64,000 nt of DNA, taken from Hymenobacter negativus. Its GTDB lineage: Bacteria; Bacteroidota; Bacteroidia; Cytophagales; Hymenobacteraceae. This document shows positions 8,369 to 15,971 of the stretch, in pieces. The position numbers and the translations under genes are program-made. The notes beneath the pieces were generated by a model, which made no database searches, was not told the DNA's origin, and saw only the letters and a list, made by a program, of their open reading frames with translations. Within the stretch, counting starts at the first letter, position 1. Every line of letters starts with the position of its first letter. The stretch covers positions 1 to 64,000 of the forward strand of contig NZ_JAEDAE010000001.1 in NCBI RefSeq assembly GCF_016056375.1, read 5' to 3'.

Positions 8369-9280
8369 CTACAGGCTCACAACCAAGCCCTCCGTCGCCA
8401 GTTCGGCGGGGGGAAACACGGCCTGGGCCTCGTGCAGCAGCGGCTCCAGCGCCTTGTAGCGGCTGGAGAAATGGCCCAGCAACAAGCGTTTCGCGCCCGC
8501 ATCGTGGGCAATGGAAGCGGCCTGGCGGGCGGTGCTGTGGTGGGTTTGGGCGGCCCGCTCCTGCAGGTCATCCAGAAAGGTCGCCTCGTGGTAAAGCAAA
8601 TCGACGCCCTCGATGAGCGGTACCAGCGCGGGCGTGTAAAGCGTATCGGAGAAGAAGGCGTAGCGGCGTGGCGTGGGGGCGGGGCCGGCCACGTCGGCAT
8701 GGCGCAGGCCGGGCTGCTGGTCGTCGGGTGGCAGGTCGTCGCCCTGGGCTAGGCGGGCCAGCTGGGCAGGGGTTAGGCCGGCCGGTAGCTTTTCTTTCAG
8801 CAGGTTGGCGCGGCGCGGCCTTTCCGAGAACAGGTAGCCGGCGCACGGCACGCGGTGGCGCATGGGCAGCGTGGCCACGGTCAGGTTTTCGTCTTCGTAC
8901 ACCACGGCGTGGGCTTCGGTGTTCACGGCCGTGAAATCCATGGCAAACCCCAGCTGCATATTCGACACCCGGGCCTGGGTCACCAGCACCTCATCGAGGC
9001 CGGGCGGGCCGATGATGGCCAGCGGCTGGGTGCGCCCCTGCAGATGCATGGTGCCCAGCAGCCCAAACAACCCAAAATAATGGTCGCCGTGCAGGTGCGA
9101 GATGAAGATGGCCCGGACGTGGTGTGGCCGCACGCGGTACTCCAGCATCTGCCACTGAGTGCCTTCGCCGCAATCTATCAGGTAATTCGATGCGCCAACG
9201 GTGAGCACCTGGGCCGTGGGGTGGCGCCCGGCCGTTGGCGTGGCCGAAGCCGAACCCAGAATCTTCAGCTCAAAAGTCAT
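8369..9280 (-). CDS. rnz: ribonuclease Z
   Basis: Zinc phosphodiesterase that cuts the 3' trailer from tRNA precursors. The short form has 303 residues, the normal length. The metal-binding motif HLHGDHYFGL is at residues 62-71. GEGTQWQ comes before it, and the later ligands are in FFSDTLYT, LYHEATF and LLLGHFSSRY (histidine motif near the C-terminus). The start MTFELKILGSASATP is typical. It is the first gene of the minus-strand run that ends with trpS. Confidence 0.95.
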   Translation of the reverse strand: MTFELKILGSASATPTAGRHPTAQVLTVGASNYLIDCGEGTQWQMLEYRVRPHHVRAIFISHLHGDHYFGLFGLLGTMHLQGRTQPLAIIGPPGLDEVLVTQARVSNMQLGFAMDFTAVNTEAHAVVYEDENLTVATLPMRHRVPCAGYLFSERPRRANLLKEKLPAGLTPAQLARLAQGDDLPPDDQQPGLRHADVAGPAPTPRRYAFFSDTLYTPALVPLIEGVDLLYHEATFLDDLQERAAQTHHSTARQAASIAHDAGAKRLLLGHFSSRYKALEPLLHEAQAVFPPAELATEGLVVSL

Positions 9281-9303
9281 GCGTTGGGAAAGGGCTACAA
9301 GCC

Positions 9304-9371
9304 ATAAGCTGCAAGCCGCAAGCCATTGTCCTGGCTAAAAGCAGAACAGCAGCTTGCGGCTTGCAGCTTAT
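9304..9371. repeat. 20-base perfect inverted repeat
   Basis: ATAAGCTGCAAGCCGCAAGC at 9304-9323 is the exact reverse complement of 9352-9371, with a 28-base spacer. Each arm also contains the short direct repeat GCAAGC. It lies between the STAS gene (which ends at 9389 on the minus strand) and the rnz start, so it could serve as a terminator. It has no strong T-run and looks more like a dispersed palindromic element. Confidence 0.7.
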
Positions 9372-9388
9372 AGCGCGCGGCTAAAAAA

Positions 9389-9763
9389 TTACTCTTTGTC
9401 GGTCAGGTCGCGCTCGATGGCGTGCAAAAACACGCGGTCGATGCCTTCTTCCACGGTGGGCAGAATGTGCAGCACAGACTCAAGCTTGCTGATGGTGATG
9501 AGTTTCAGCACGTGGTCTTGCAGGCCGGTGAGGACCAGCAGACCGCCCGTGGAGTTGCAAAGACGGTTGGCGATGAGGATGGAGCTGAGGCCCGACGAAT
9601 CCGTGTACTTAACGTTCGTGAGGTCGAGTATCAGGTTGTTAATACCTTCAGCGTTGAGCTTCACAAACTCCGACTTAAGGTCGGGCGCGACGGTGGTGTC
9701 GAGCTTCTTCTCCTCAATCGTGATGATGGTGTAGCTATCTTTTTTATCAATCGTGTACTTCAT
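9389..9763 (-). CDS. STAS-domain anti-sigma factor antagonist-like protein
   Basis: 124 residues covering one STAS domain of the SpoIIAA/RsbV type. These proteins bind an anti-sigma kinase and are switched off by phosphorylation of a serine. Here that serine is in VKYTDSSGLSSIL (about residues 52-63). ILDLTNVKY is the preceding beta-strand. No anti-sigma kinase is next to it. The PP2C/SpoIIE-type phosphatase at 36737-38041 could be a partner, which is inference only. Its moderate GC and acidic C-terminus (IERDLTDKE) are ordinary. Confidence 0.9.
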   Translation of the reverse strand: MKYTIDKKDSYTIITIEEKKLDTTVAPDLKSEFVKLNAEGINNLILDLTNVKYTDSSGLSSILIANRLCNSTGGLLVLTGLQDHVLKLITISKLESVLHILPTVEEGIDRVFLHAIERDLTDKE

Positions 9764-9835
9764 ACAACGTAAGCGAGGGAGGGTAAGAGAACGGCGAAGG
9801 TAAAGAAAAAACCTAAAATGTTCGGTGAAGTTTGG

Positions 9836-10708
9836 CTAATGTTTTGCGGGAATTCGCAACGCTGCGGCCGGACCGGCGAAAGTTAGCGATGCCCAGGTAG
9901 ATTGCCAATCGGCGCGGGCGCGCAGCTTGGCGGGGGCGACGCTCATGTCCACGGCGGCCAGCAGGTAGGGGCCGGGTCCGGATAAGCGTAACAGAATACG
10001 GCCGTTTTGGTTGGCGCGGGTGTTGTAGTGCGTGGTGGGCAGGCCGCCGGGCTGGCGCTGCCACACCTGCACCGCTGCGCCAAACGCCGGCCGGCCGGCG
10101 CGTAGCACGCGCACGGTCAGGGCTTTATCAGCAGCCAGGCGGTAGGGGTTTTGCTCGGGTACCAGTTCCAAAGGCAGGCCGTAGATGTGGCGGCAGGCGC
10201 TGTCGGTAGCTGCCGCAGTAGCTGCGGCTTCGCCCACCTGGATGAGAGTTTTGGCGCAGCGGCGGTAGGTTTCGCGGCCAGGCTTGGCCATTTCTTCGTT
10301 TTCCTGGCGCAGCTTCAGGGCGTAGTCGAGGCCTTCCTCGCGCAGGTAGGCGGTGAACTGGTCGGCGGGCAGCTCGATGAAGGAATTGGTGGAGCGAAGC
10401 AGCACCACATGGGTGCCGGGCTGGGCAAAGGTAAAGCCGGTGCGGAAAGTGTCGGTTTCGGTGGGGTTTTGGGGCGTAAGGTCAGCCGAGTCGGTTCGGG
10501 TGGGGCTGAATCGGATGAGGCGTTGGATTTTGGTGGCTTTGGTGGTCCAGGGCTCTCCTTTGAAATCGGCCCCGATGAGGGTGTGCACGTTCACCGTTTC
10601 GCCCGGCTGCAGGCGGAAGCGCGGGGCTTCAAGCCAGAATTCGTGGGCGAGGGCGGCCGTGGCAAGTAAGCCTCCTATTGCTGCCAATACAATTGTTCGG
10701 ATATGCAT
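9836..10708 (-). CDS. DUF4198-type periplasmic protein
   Basis: 290 residues with a signal peptide (MHIRTIVLAAIGGLLATAALA, cut before HEFW). The mature N-terminus HEFWLEAPRFRLQPGETVNV matches the DUF4198 family. Some of its members are linked to nickel or cobalt uptake, and others accompany TonB systems. The exposed His-Glu after cleavage could bind metal. The C-terminal part, with NQNGRILLRLSGPGPYLL, is an Ig-like fold. It begins three bases after the stop of the membrane protein at 10712-11467, so the two form an operon. A metal role is inferred from the family only. Confidence 0.82.
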   Translation of the reverse strand: MHIRTIVLAAIGGLLATAALAHEFWLEAPRFRLQPGETVNVHTLIGADFKGEPWTTKATKIQRLIRFSPTRTDSADLTPQNPTETDTFRTGFTFAQPGTHVVLLRSTNSFIELPADQFTAYLREEGLDYALKLRQENEEMAKPGRETYRRCAKTLIQVGEAAATAAATDSACRHIYGLPLELVPEQNPYRLAADKALTVRVLRAGRPAFGAAVQVWQRQPGGLPTTHYNTRANQNGRILLRLSGPGPYLLAAVDMSVAPAKLRARADWQSTWASLTFAGPAAALRIPAKH

Positions 10709-10711
10709 TCG

Positions 10712-11467
10712 CTAAGCAGGGTAGGGAGGTGATGTCAACCGGTTTTGCAAGCTGCGGGGCAGGTTCGCTACCAACATAGCATTGGGAGGGAAACTACGCT
10801 GCAGTGCAATGTTCTCCTCTTGGTGCAATTGCTTCAGCTTTGTTTCTGAAACATCCAGAATATGGTGATATTCAATATTATTGAAGCTGTAAACGTAGTG
10901 CGCCTTGTACTCCTGCTCTTCGTCATGGACAAGTGCTTTCGTCTTAATCTGGGTCCGAACAGCAGGTGCCACGAAAGCATCCTCTGCAATTGCGATAACC
11001 TGTCTGCAATAGGAACCGCTTTTATAAACCCAGGCCAAACCGCTTATCGCACATCCGAGCACGGGTAGCAATGTCCATAGCATGTAAGGCGCATTCGAAG
11101 TGCTGAGAATACGTGAATGATTGGGTTGGGCGCTCACGTATTCGATTTGAACAACAGTGCCCGGGCGGACATTTTGCGAGCTTGAATACGAATGGTTTTT
11201 ATACAGATGGCCAGCGAGGTTGAATGTGTAATCGATTTCCCAGATGCGGTCTTCGTCCTCACTTTCAGTGTAATCGGTGGAGCTGGCGCTGACTATGGTG
11301 CCGGATGCTTGCGCAATTGGTTGGGTGATAAACCACGCACTCTCAAAGTCAACGGTCGGCAGGAAATTCGTCATTAATACCAACCCAACCGCGCAAAACA
11401 GCAGCCCAAGTAGGAAATTGGTGTTGCCGAAGTAGATACGGAGCTTGTCGCCCAAAGTCAGTAACAT
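10712..11467 (-). CDS. DUF3592-like membrane protein
   Basis: 251 residues with two membrane segments (about 18-38 and 127-145). Between them is a beta-rich extracytoplasmic part with RIWEIDYTFNLAGHLYKN and GTVVQIEYVSAQPNHSRI. This layout, a 'Y.F...G..y.n......v..Gd.v.V.Y.p..P..S.i' pattern between two helices, is that of DUF3592 proteins. A second similar block (YKAHYVYSFNNIEYHHI) follows in the C-terminal half. The function of the family is unknown. GC content is lower than in the neighbours. It is the first gene of a pair with the DUF4198 gene, three bases apart. Confidence 0.72.
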   Translation of the reverse strand: MLLTLGDKLRIYFGNTNFLLGLLFCAVGLVLMTNFLPTVDFESAWFITQPIAQASGTIVSASSTDYTESEDEDRIWEIDYTFNLAGHLYKNHSYSSSQNVRPGTVVQIEYVSAQPNHSRILSTSNAPYMLWTLLPVLGCAISGLAWVYKSGSYCRQVIAIAEDAFVAPAVRTQIKTKALVHDEEQEYKAHYVYSFNNIEYHHILDVSETKLKQLHQEENIALQRSFPPNAMLVANLPRSLQNRLTSPPYPA

Positions 11468-11495
11468 GAATTTCAGGGCTTACTTAGCGATTCTG

Positions 11496-13349
11496 TTACT
11501 GCCGCTCAAGCGCCAAGGCATAAGCCCGGTCGTAGTACACGCGTAGGTTTTTCCAGTCGAAGAGTTCGGCGGAGCTTTCCACTGCGTTGCGCTGCATGAT
11601 GCGGTCGCGGCGGTTGAGCTGCACGAATTGCCAGAGCATGTCGCACAATTCCTCGGCCGATTCGTCGAAGGATTTTTCCTGCCGATGTACCACGAAAATG
11701 CCCTTGCCTTCGGGGTCGGGCACGTTTTGCAGGGCGTAGTCGCCGAATCCTGACAGGTCGGAGGTGATGGCGGGAACGCCGCGGGCCACGCATTCGAGCG
11801 GGGTGTAGCCCCACGGCTCGTAGTAGCTCGGGAACACGCCCATGTGGCAGCCGCGCACAAACTGGCCGTACTCCATGCCCAGCAGGGGCGAGGCGGGCGA
11901 CACGAAATCGGGGTGGTACACCATCTTCACCCGGTCGTGCTTGTGGTTGAGCAGCTTGGAGCGGCGCAGGTAGTTCAGGATGTCGTCGTCGGCATCGTTC
12001 ACCAGGTTGTGGGTGATGACCGGGGGCAGGGCGTTGGTTTTCCAGCTCTGGAGTTGGCGGCGGTAGCGCAGCTTCCAATAGTCGTCCACCATCGCGCCGA
12101 GCTCGGGTAGCTTGTGGTCCTGGCTGGCGGCGGCGGCGTAGAACAGGCGCTCGCCCACTTGGCGCTCGATGGCTTTGCAGGTTTCGTGCACCTCGTCGAG
12201 CATGGCGCGGCGCTCCAGTACCTGCGGGTTGATGCTGGTGAAGGGCCGCTTGGTGATGAAAAACATCACCACCTGGGTTTCCAGGCCGCTTTGCTGAAGG
12301 CGGTAGTTAAGGCGGGCCAGGGCTTCGAGGGTCAGGTCAAAGCCTTTGTTGTGGTACTCGTAGCGGCCCGAGGTAAAGAAATACAGCGTCTTGTCCAGGT
12401 CGAAGGCATACGACTGGAAGAAGTGCGCCATCACGAATTCGTGGATTTTGGCCTTGTACTGCTGGTGCAGGTTCTGGAACTCGTGTAGGGCCACGAAGCG
12501 CTCGATGTTGAGACCGTTGGGCAGCACCGCGTCCGGAATTCTATCCAGCAGGTAGATGCACTCGCGCACCGTCAGCTCGCTCACGGTGGTGAAGACGTGG
12601 CTGCCGTGGGCGGCGGCGCGCTCCATGCGCACGGCCGGCTCGATGTTGAAGTGTTTGGCCTCCTGCTCCCAGTTCACCCACATGAGGTGGTCATAGAAAG
12701 CAGGGTCGTTCATGGCCAGGTAGCGGCCCAGCAGCGTGGCGTGGGTGGTGAAGAGCAGGTGCGCGGGCACTTGCAGGCGGCGTAGCTCCGGGATAGCCAC
12801 GCCGGTCATCCACTCATGGAAATGGCCCAATAGGCGTTGCCCGGCCGGTTTTTGGGCGGCCAGGTGCTGGAAGAAAACGGTGGTGAGGTGCCCAAAGGCC
12901 ACGACCTGGTGCAGTAAGTCGTCGTTGTTGGGGGCCGGGATGCCGTGGCGGCTCCAGAGGTCAGTTTTGAGCTGGCCCAGCCGGTCATATGCCTGAAACG
13001 GGTTGATGAGCACCACCCGGGGCCGGCCGGTGATGAGCCAGGTCCCAATCTGCACGTCGTAGCCCTGGGCGCGCATGGTGCGCACGGCGGCCATATAGGG
13101 GTCGGCGCCGGTGTGCACGGTCAGGTCGTCGTAGGGCTCAAACTCGCCCTGGGCCATGTTGGGAAAGTAGGGGCCCAGCAGGCAGTACCGGTCGCCCCAG
13201 GCGGGCACAGTGGCCGGCACCTTGCTGCGAATCACGGTGTAGATGCCGCCCACCTGGTTGCACACTTCCCAGGCCACTTCAACCAGCAGCGAATCGGGAA
13301 ACAGGACGTCGGAAGTGTCGGGGGCGTGGGGGGTGGGCTGCGTAGGCAT
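11496..13349 (-). CDS. glycogen synthase, GT3 (animal/fungal) type
   Basis: 617-residue glycosyltransferase that adds glucose from a nucleotide sugar to glycogen. It belongs to GT3, the family of animal and yeast glycogen synthases, not to bacterial GlgA (GT5). The N-terminal donor-side loop is VAWEVCNQVGGIYTVIRSK. The conserved E-x7-E motif is EPWGYTPLE at residues 511-519, followed by CVARGVPAITSDLSGFGD. The short length fits bacterial GT3 proteins, which lack the regulatory phosphorylation tails. A GH13 branching-type enzyme lies 2.6 kb further on the same strand, so glycogen making is clustered but interrupted by two unrelated genes. The start is the ATG at 13349. Confidence 0.93.
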   Translation of the reverse strand: MPTQPTPHAPDTSDVLFPDSLLVEVAWEVCNQVGGIYTVIRSKVPATVPAWGDRYCLLGPYFPNMAQGEFEPYDDLTVHTGADPYMAAVRTMRAQGYDVQIGTWLITGRPRVVLINPFQAYDRLGQLKTDLWSRHGIPAPNNDDLLHQVVAFGHLTTVFFQHLAAQKPAGQRLLGHFHEWMTGVAIPELRRLQVPAHLLFTTHATLLGRYLAMNDPAFYDHLMWVNWEQEAKHFNIEPAVRMERAAAHGSHVFTTVSELTVRECIYLLDRIPDAVLPNGLNIERFVALHEFQNLHQQYKAKIHEFVMAHFFQSYAFDLDKTLYFFTSGRYEYHNKGFDLTLEALARLNYRLQQSGLETQVVMFFITKRPFTSINPQVLERRAMLDEVHETCKAIERQVGERLFYAAAASQDHKLPELGAMVDDYWKLRYRRQLQSWKTNALPPVITHNLVNDADDDILNYLRRSKLLNHKHDRVKMVYHPDFVSPASPLLGMEYGQFVRGCHMGVFPSYYEPWGYTPLECVARGVPAITSDLSGFGDYALQNVPDPEGKGIFVVHRQEKSFDESAEELCDMLWQFVQLNRRDRIMQRNAVESSAELFDWKNLRVYYDRAYALALERQ

Positions 13350-13480
13350 AAGGAAGGGGCCGGGCGGGAAAAAGAACGTGGCGAAAGGTAAGCCGATTGG
13401 GGCTTAGTTGGCACCCGGGGGCACATTTTTTCAAATCAGCGGATGGCGGGCGCCAGGGCAAGGGCGGGAGGGCTTGGTTG

Positions 13481-14812
13481 CTAGGTTTGCGCAACCTCCA
13501 GCACCCCGGGAATCGTTATTTTGGCTGGCATTATGCCGGTGCGCGCAAAATCGGCCCAGAGCTGCCGCAACTGCCGGCCCGCCGCGTCAAATTCCTCCCA
13601 ATTGGCCTGGCCCAGCAGCGGAGTGGCAGCCCAGCTGGCCTGCGTGCCCAACAGCAGCGGCAAGTCGACGACGTGCGCGGCTCCGAACGGACTGCCAGGT
13701 GGCTGGTACGTGAGCAAAAACCGGTAGGCCCGGCCGCCGGCCCGGACCTGCTGCTCGGCAAAAGCCCGCGCCGGGTCCAGGTAAATGCGGCGGGAGGTCG
13801 CCTCGGTGAGCAGGCGCACCAGCCGCCCACCCGCCAGCGGCAGGCGTTGCAACCAATTGAAAGTAGGGTCTATAACGGCAAAAAACCGGGTTTCTTCGGC
13901 CGTAGCCCCAATGAGAACATCGATGTGCGGGGCCACGGCGGCCCAGCTCGCCTCGATTTCGGTTTCGGGCGGCAGGGGGGCGGCACCGTATTGCGGGCCG
14001 AAGGGCATGCCGCTTTTCAAACCCTGCCAGCGGGCGGCTTTCACCACGGCGCTTTCGCGGGCCAGTACTTCATCGGTGGAAGCGGTGGTGGGGATTTCGC
14101 CCACGGCCTGGCTCATGGCGCGCAGCATGCGCTGGCGGCCCCGGGTGAGGCCCAGTGGCGCGCTGTGCAGCATCACGCGGCGGAACAGGCCCGGGGCCTC
14201 GGGCACCAGCATGAGCTGGGCAATGGCATCGGCCCCCGAGGAATGGCCGAACATAGTGACCAGTGCCGGGTCGCCGCCGAACGCGGCGATGTTGCGCTGC
14301 ACCCAGCGCAGGGCTTCCAGCAAATCGAGCAGGCCAAGATTGGGCGGCGTGCTGCCGCTGCCTAGAAACCCGAACAGCCCCAGCCGGTAGGTAACGGCCA
14401 CAAACACCACCCGTTGCTCGGCTACCCAAACAGCCGGGTCATAAATCGCCAAATCGCCCGCGCCCGACACGTAGGAGCCACCGTGCACCCACACGATGAC
14501 GGGCAACGTTTCACCGGCCCGGTAGTCGGCAGGCCGCGTGATGGACAGGCGCAGGCAGTCTTCGTCGAAGCGGAGGGCGGCGAACAGCTCACCCAGCACC
14601 TGGTCTACGCGCGGGTCGGCGAGCTGGGGGCAGGCTGGTGCGGGCGCGGTAGCGTAGATGGGCACGGTGGCCGGCGGCTGAGATTCCGGCGGGCAAAACC
14701 GGGCGGCCAGGGCGTAGCGAATGCCCGTGGCGCGCACTACCGGCCCATCAACCCGGCCGATAATAAGACCGGCCGGGGTGTGGAAATGTGGTGCGGTAGA
14801 GGCGGGTTGCAA
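13481..14812 (-). CDS. type B carboxylesterase/lipase family protein
   Basis: 443-residue alpha/beta hydrolase. The oxyanion-hole motif is PVIVWVHGGSYVSGAG, and VFVAVTYRLGLFGFLG follows. The nucleophile elbow is FGHSSGADA: the serine sits in GHSSG where most relatives have GESAG. The block ALRWVQRNIAAFGGDPALVT is diagnostic for type B carboxylesterases. The protein is about 60 residues shorter than usual and shows no signal peptide, so it is probably cytoplasmic. The substrate is unknown. It lies between the glycogen synthase and YitT genes with a hairpin upstream at 14840. Confidence 0.88.
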   Translation of the reverse strand: MQPASTAPHFHTPAGLIIGRVDGPVVRATGIRYALAARFCPPESQPPATVPIYATAPAPACPQLADPRVDQVLGELFAALRFDEDCLRLSITRPADYRAGETLPVIVWVHGGSYVSGAGDLAIYDPAVWVAEQRVVFVAVTYRLGLFGFLGSGSTPPNLGLLDLLEALRWVQRNIAAFGGDPALVTMFGHSSGADAIAQLMLVPEAPGLFRRVMLHSAPLGLTRGRQRMLRAMSQAVGEIPTTASTDEVLARESAVVKAARWQGLKSGMPFGPQYGAAPLPPETEIEASWAAVAPHIDVLIGATAEETRFFAVIDPTFNWLQRLPLAGGRLVRLLTEATSRRIYLDPARAFAEQQVRAGGRAYRFLLTYQPPGSPFGAAHVVDLPLLLGTQASWAATPLLGQANWEEFDAAGRQLRQLWADFARTGIMPAKITIPGVLEVAQT

Positions 14813-14839
14813 AGGGATGCTTGGTAATGGTTTGGATTT

Positions 14840-14882
14840 AAAAGGCAGTCATGCAGGGTGCAGCGAAGCATGACTGCCTTTT
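14840..14882 (-). terminator. hairpin terminator after the YitT gene
   Basis: AAAAGGCAGTCATGC (14840-14854) pairs perfectly with 14868-14882 over a 13-base loop. Read on the minus strand it is followed by TTTTAAAT, as in an intrinsic terminator. It lies 20 bases past the YitT stop. The GTCATGC core links it to the repeats at 1561 and 15844. Confidence 0.72.
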
Positions 14883-14902
14883 AATTTTTTGAGAAGAAGC
14901 CC

Positions 14903-15793
14903 TTAGTGCAGCGCCCGCTTCTTGATGATGCCGCCCTGCGCATCATCGATGCGGTACTGCACAATGAAGGCATTGGGGTCGACTTCCTGCACAGCGGTGC
15001 GCAGGGCGGGCAGCTCCAGGCGGGTGACTACTGTGAACACGATGTCGCGCTCCAGGCCCAGCTCGCCGCGCTTGCCGTAGCCAGATTTGCCCTGGTACAT
15101 CGTCACGCCCCGGCCCAGCTTCTCGGTGATGACTTTGCGCACGGCGTCGCTGTACTCCGACACGATGGTGACGCCGGTGTACTGCTCGATGCCGTTGAGC
15201 ACGAACTCGAGCACGCGGGCGGCAGCGAAGTACGTCAGCATCGAGTACAGGGCCGGCTCGGTGCCCAGCACCAGAACGGCCACGCCGAAGATGATGACGT
15301 TGAGAATCAGAATCAAGTCGCTCACCTTGAGCAGCACCAGGTAGCGGCTCACGAGCAGGGCCGCGATTTCGGTGCCGTCGAGCACGGCCCCGCCGCGCAT
15401 GGCCAGCCCGATACCGGCCCCAATGAACACCCCGCCAAATACGGCCGTGAGCAGCAGGTCGTGGGTCACATCGGGGAAGGGTACGAAGGCCAGCATCAGC
15501 GCCAGCCCGCCAATGCCCAACGCGCTGCGCAGGGCAAACCGACGGCCCAGCTGTTTATACCCCAGGGCAATGAAAGGCAAGTTGATAATGAGAATGAACA
15601 CCGAAAGCGGCAGCCGGAAACCCGTGGCCAGCAGCATCGAAACGCCCGTAACGCCGCCGTCGATGAAGTGGCTGGACAGCAGAAATGATTTCAGGCCAAA
15701 CGCGGCGGACACGACGCCCGCGATGATGAACGCCGCGTTGGTCAGCTCCGAGTTGGGGCGGTTGATGGTTTTGGCGGAGGTAGGAGTATCCAT
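14903..15793 (-). CDS. YitT/DUF2179 family membrane protein
   Basis: 296 residues. The first 190 hold about five membrane segments, with FIDGGVTGVSMLL and GGAVLDGTEIAALLVSR, both typical of the YitT family. The C-terminal 80 residues form the DUF2179 domain (SGYGKRGELGLERDIVFTVVTRLELPALRTAV, PNAFI), a small soluble sensor-like module. The transported substrate is not known for this family. It has its own downstream hairpin and a repeat element upstream, so it is probably transcribed alone. Confidence 0.9.
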   Translation of the reverse strand: MDTPTSAKTINRPNSELTNAAFIIAGVVSAAFGLKSFLLSSHFIDGGVTGVSMLLATGFRLPLSVFILIINLPFIALGYKQLGRRFALRSALGIGGLALMLAFVPFPDVTHDLLLTAVFGGVFIGAGIGLAMRGGAVLDGTEIAALLVSRYLVLLKVSDLILILNVIIFGVAVLVLGTEPALYSMLTYFAAARVLEFVLNGIEQYTGVTIVSEYSDAVRKVITEKLGRGVTMYQGKSGYGKRGELGLERDIVFTVVTRLELPALRTAVQEVDPNAFIVQYRIDDAQGGIIKKRALH

Positions 15794-15843
15794 GCGGGTG
15801 CGTTAGGTGAATCCCGATATATCGGGAGCAATCGATAATGACA

Positions 15844-15944
15844 AAGAACGTCATGCTGAGTGCAGCCGAAGCATCTCTCCCGCGTAACTAATTGATTTTA
15901 GTATGGCGGGAAAGGTGCTTAGGTTGCCTCGGCATGACGTTCTT
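15844..15944. repeat. inverted repeat of the GTCATGCTGAG family
   Basis: AAGAACGTCATGC (15844-15856) pairs with 15932-15944. Internal parts of the arms (GCAGCCGAAGCATC against GGTTGCCTCGGC) pair less well. The outer core is the same as in the element at 1561-1670. It sits between the YitT start and the end of the GH13 gene and may terminate transcription of the latter. Confidence 0.7.
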
Positions 15945-15971
15945 CGACAGCAGAATAAGGGCAAGCAGGGG

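Noticed and set aside
9389-9763. Partner-switch operon with the STAS gene
   Set aside because: No anti-sigma kinase or phosphatase is adjacent; the PP2C protein is 27 kb away, so a system is only a guess.
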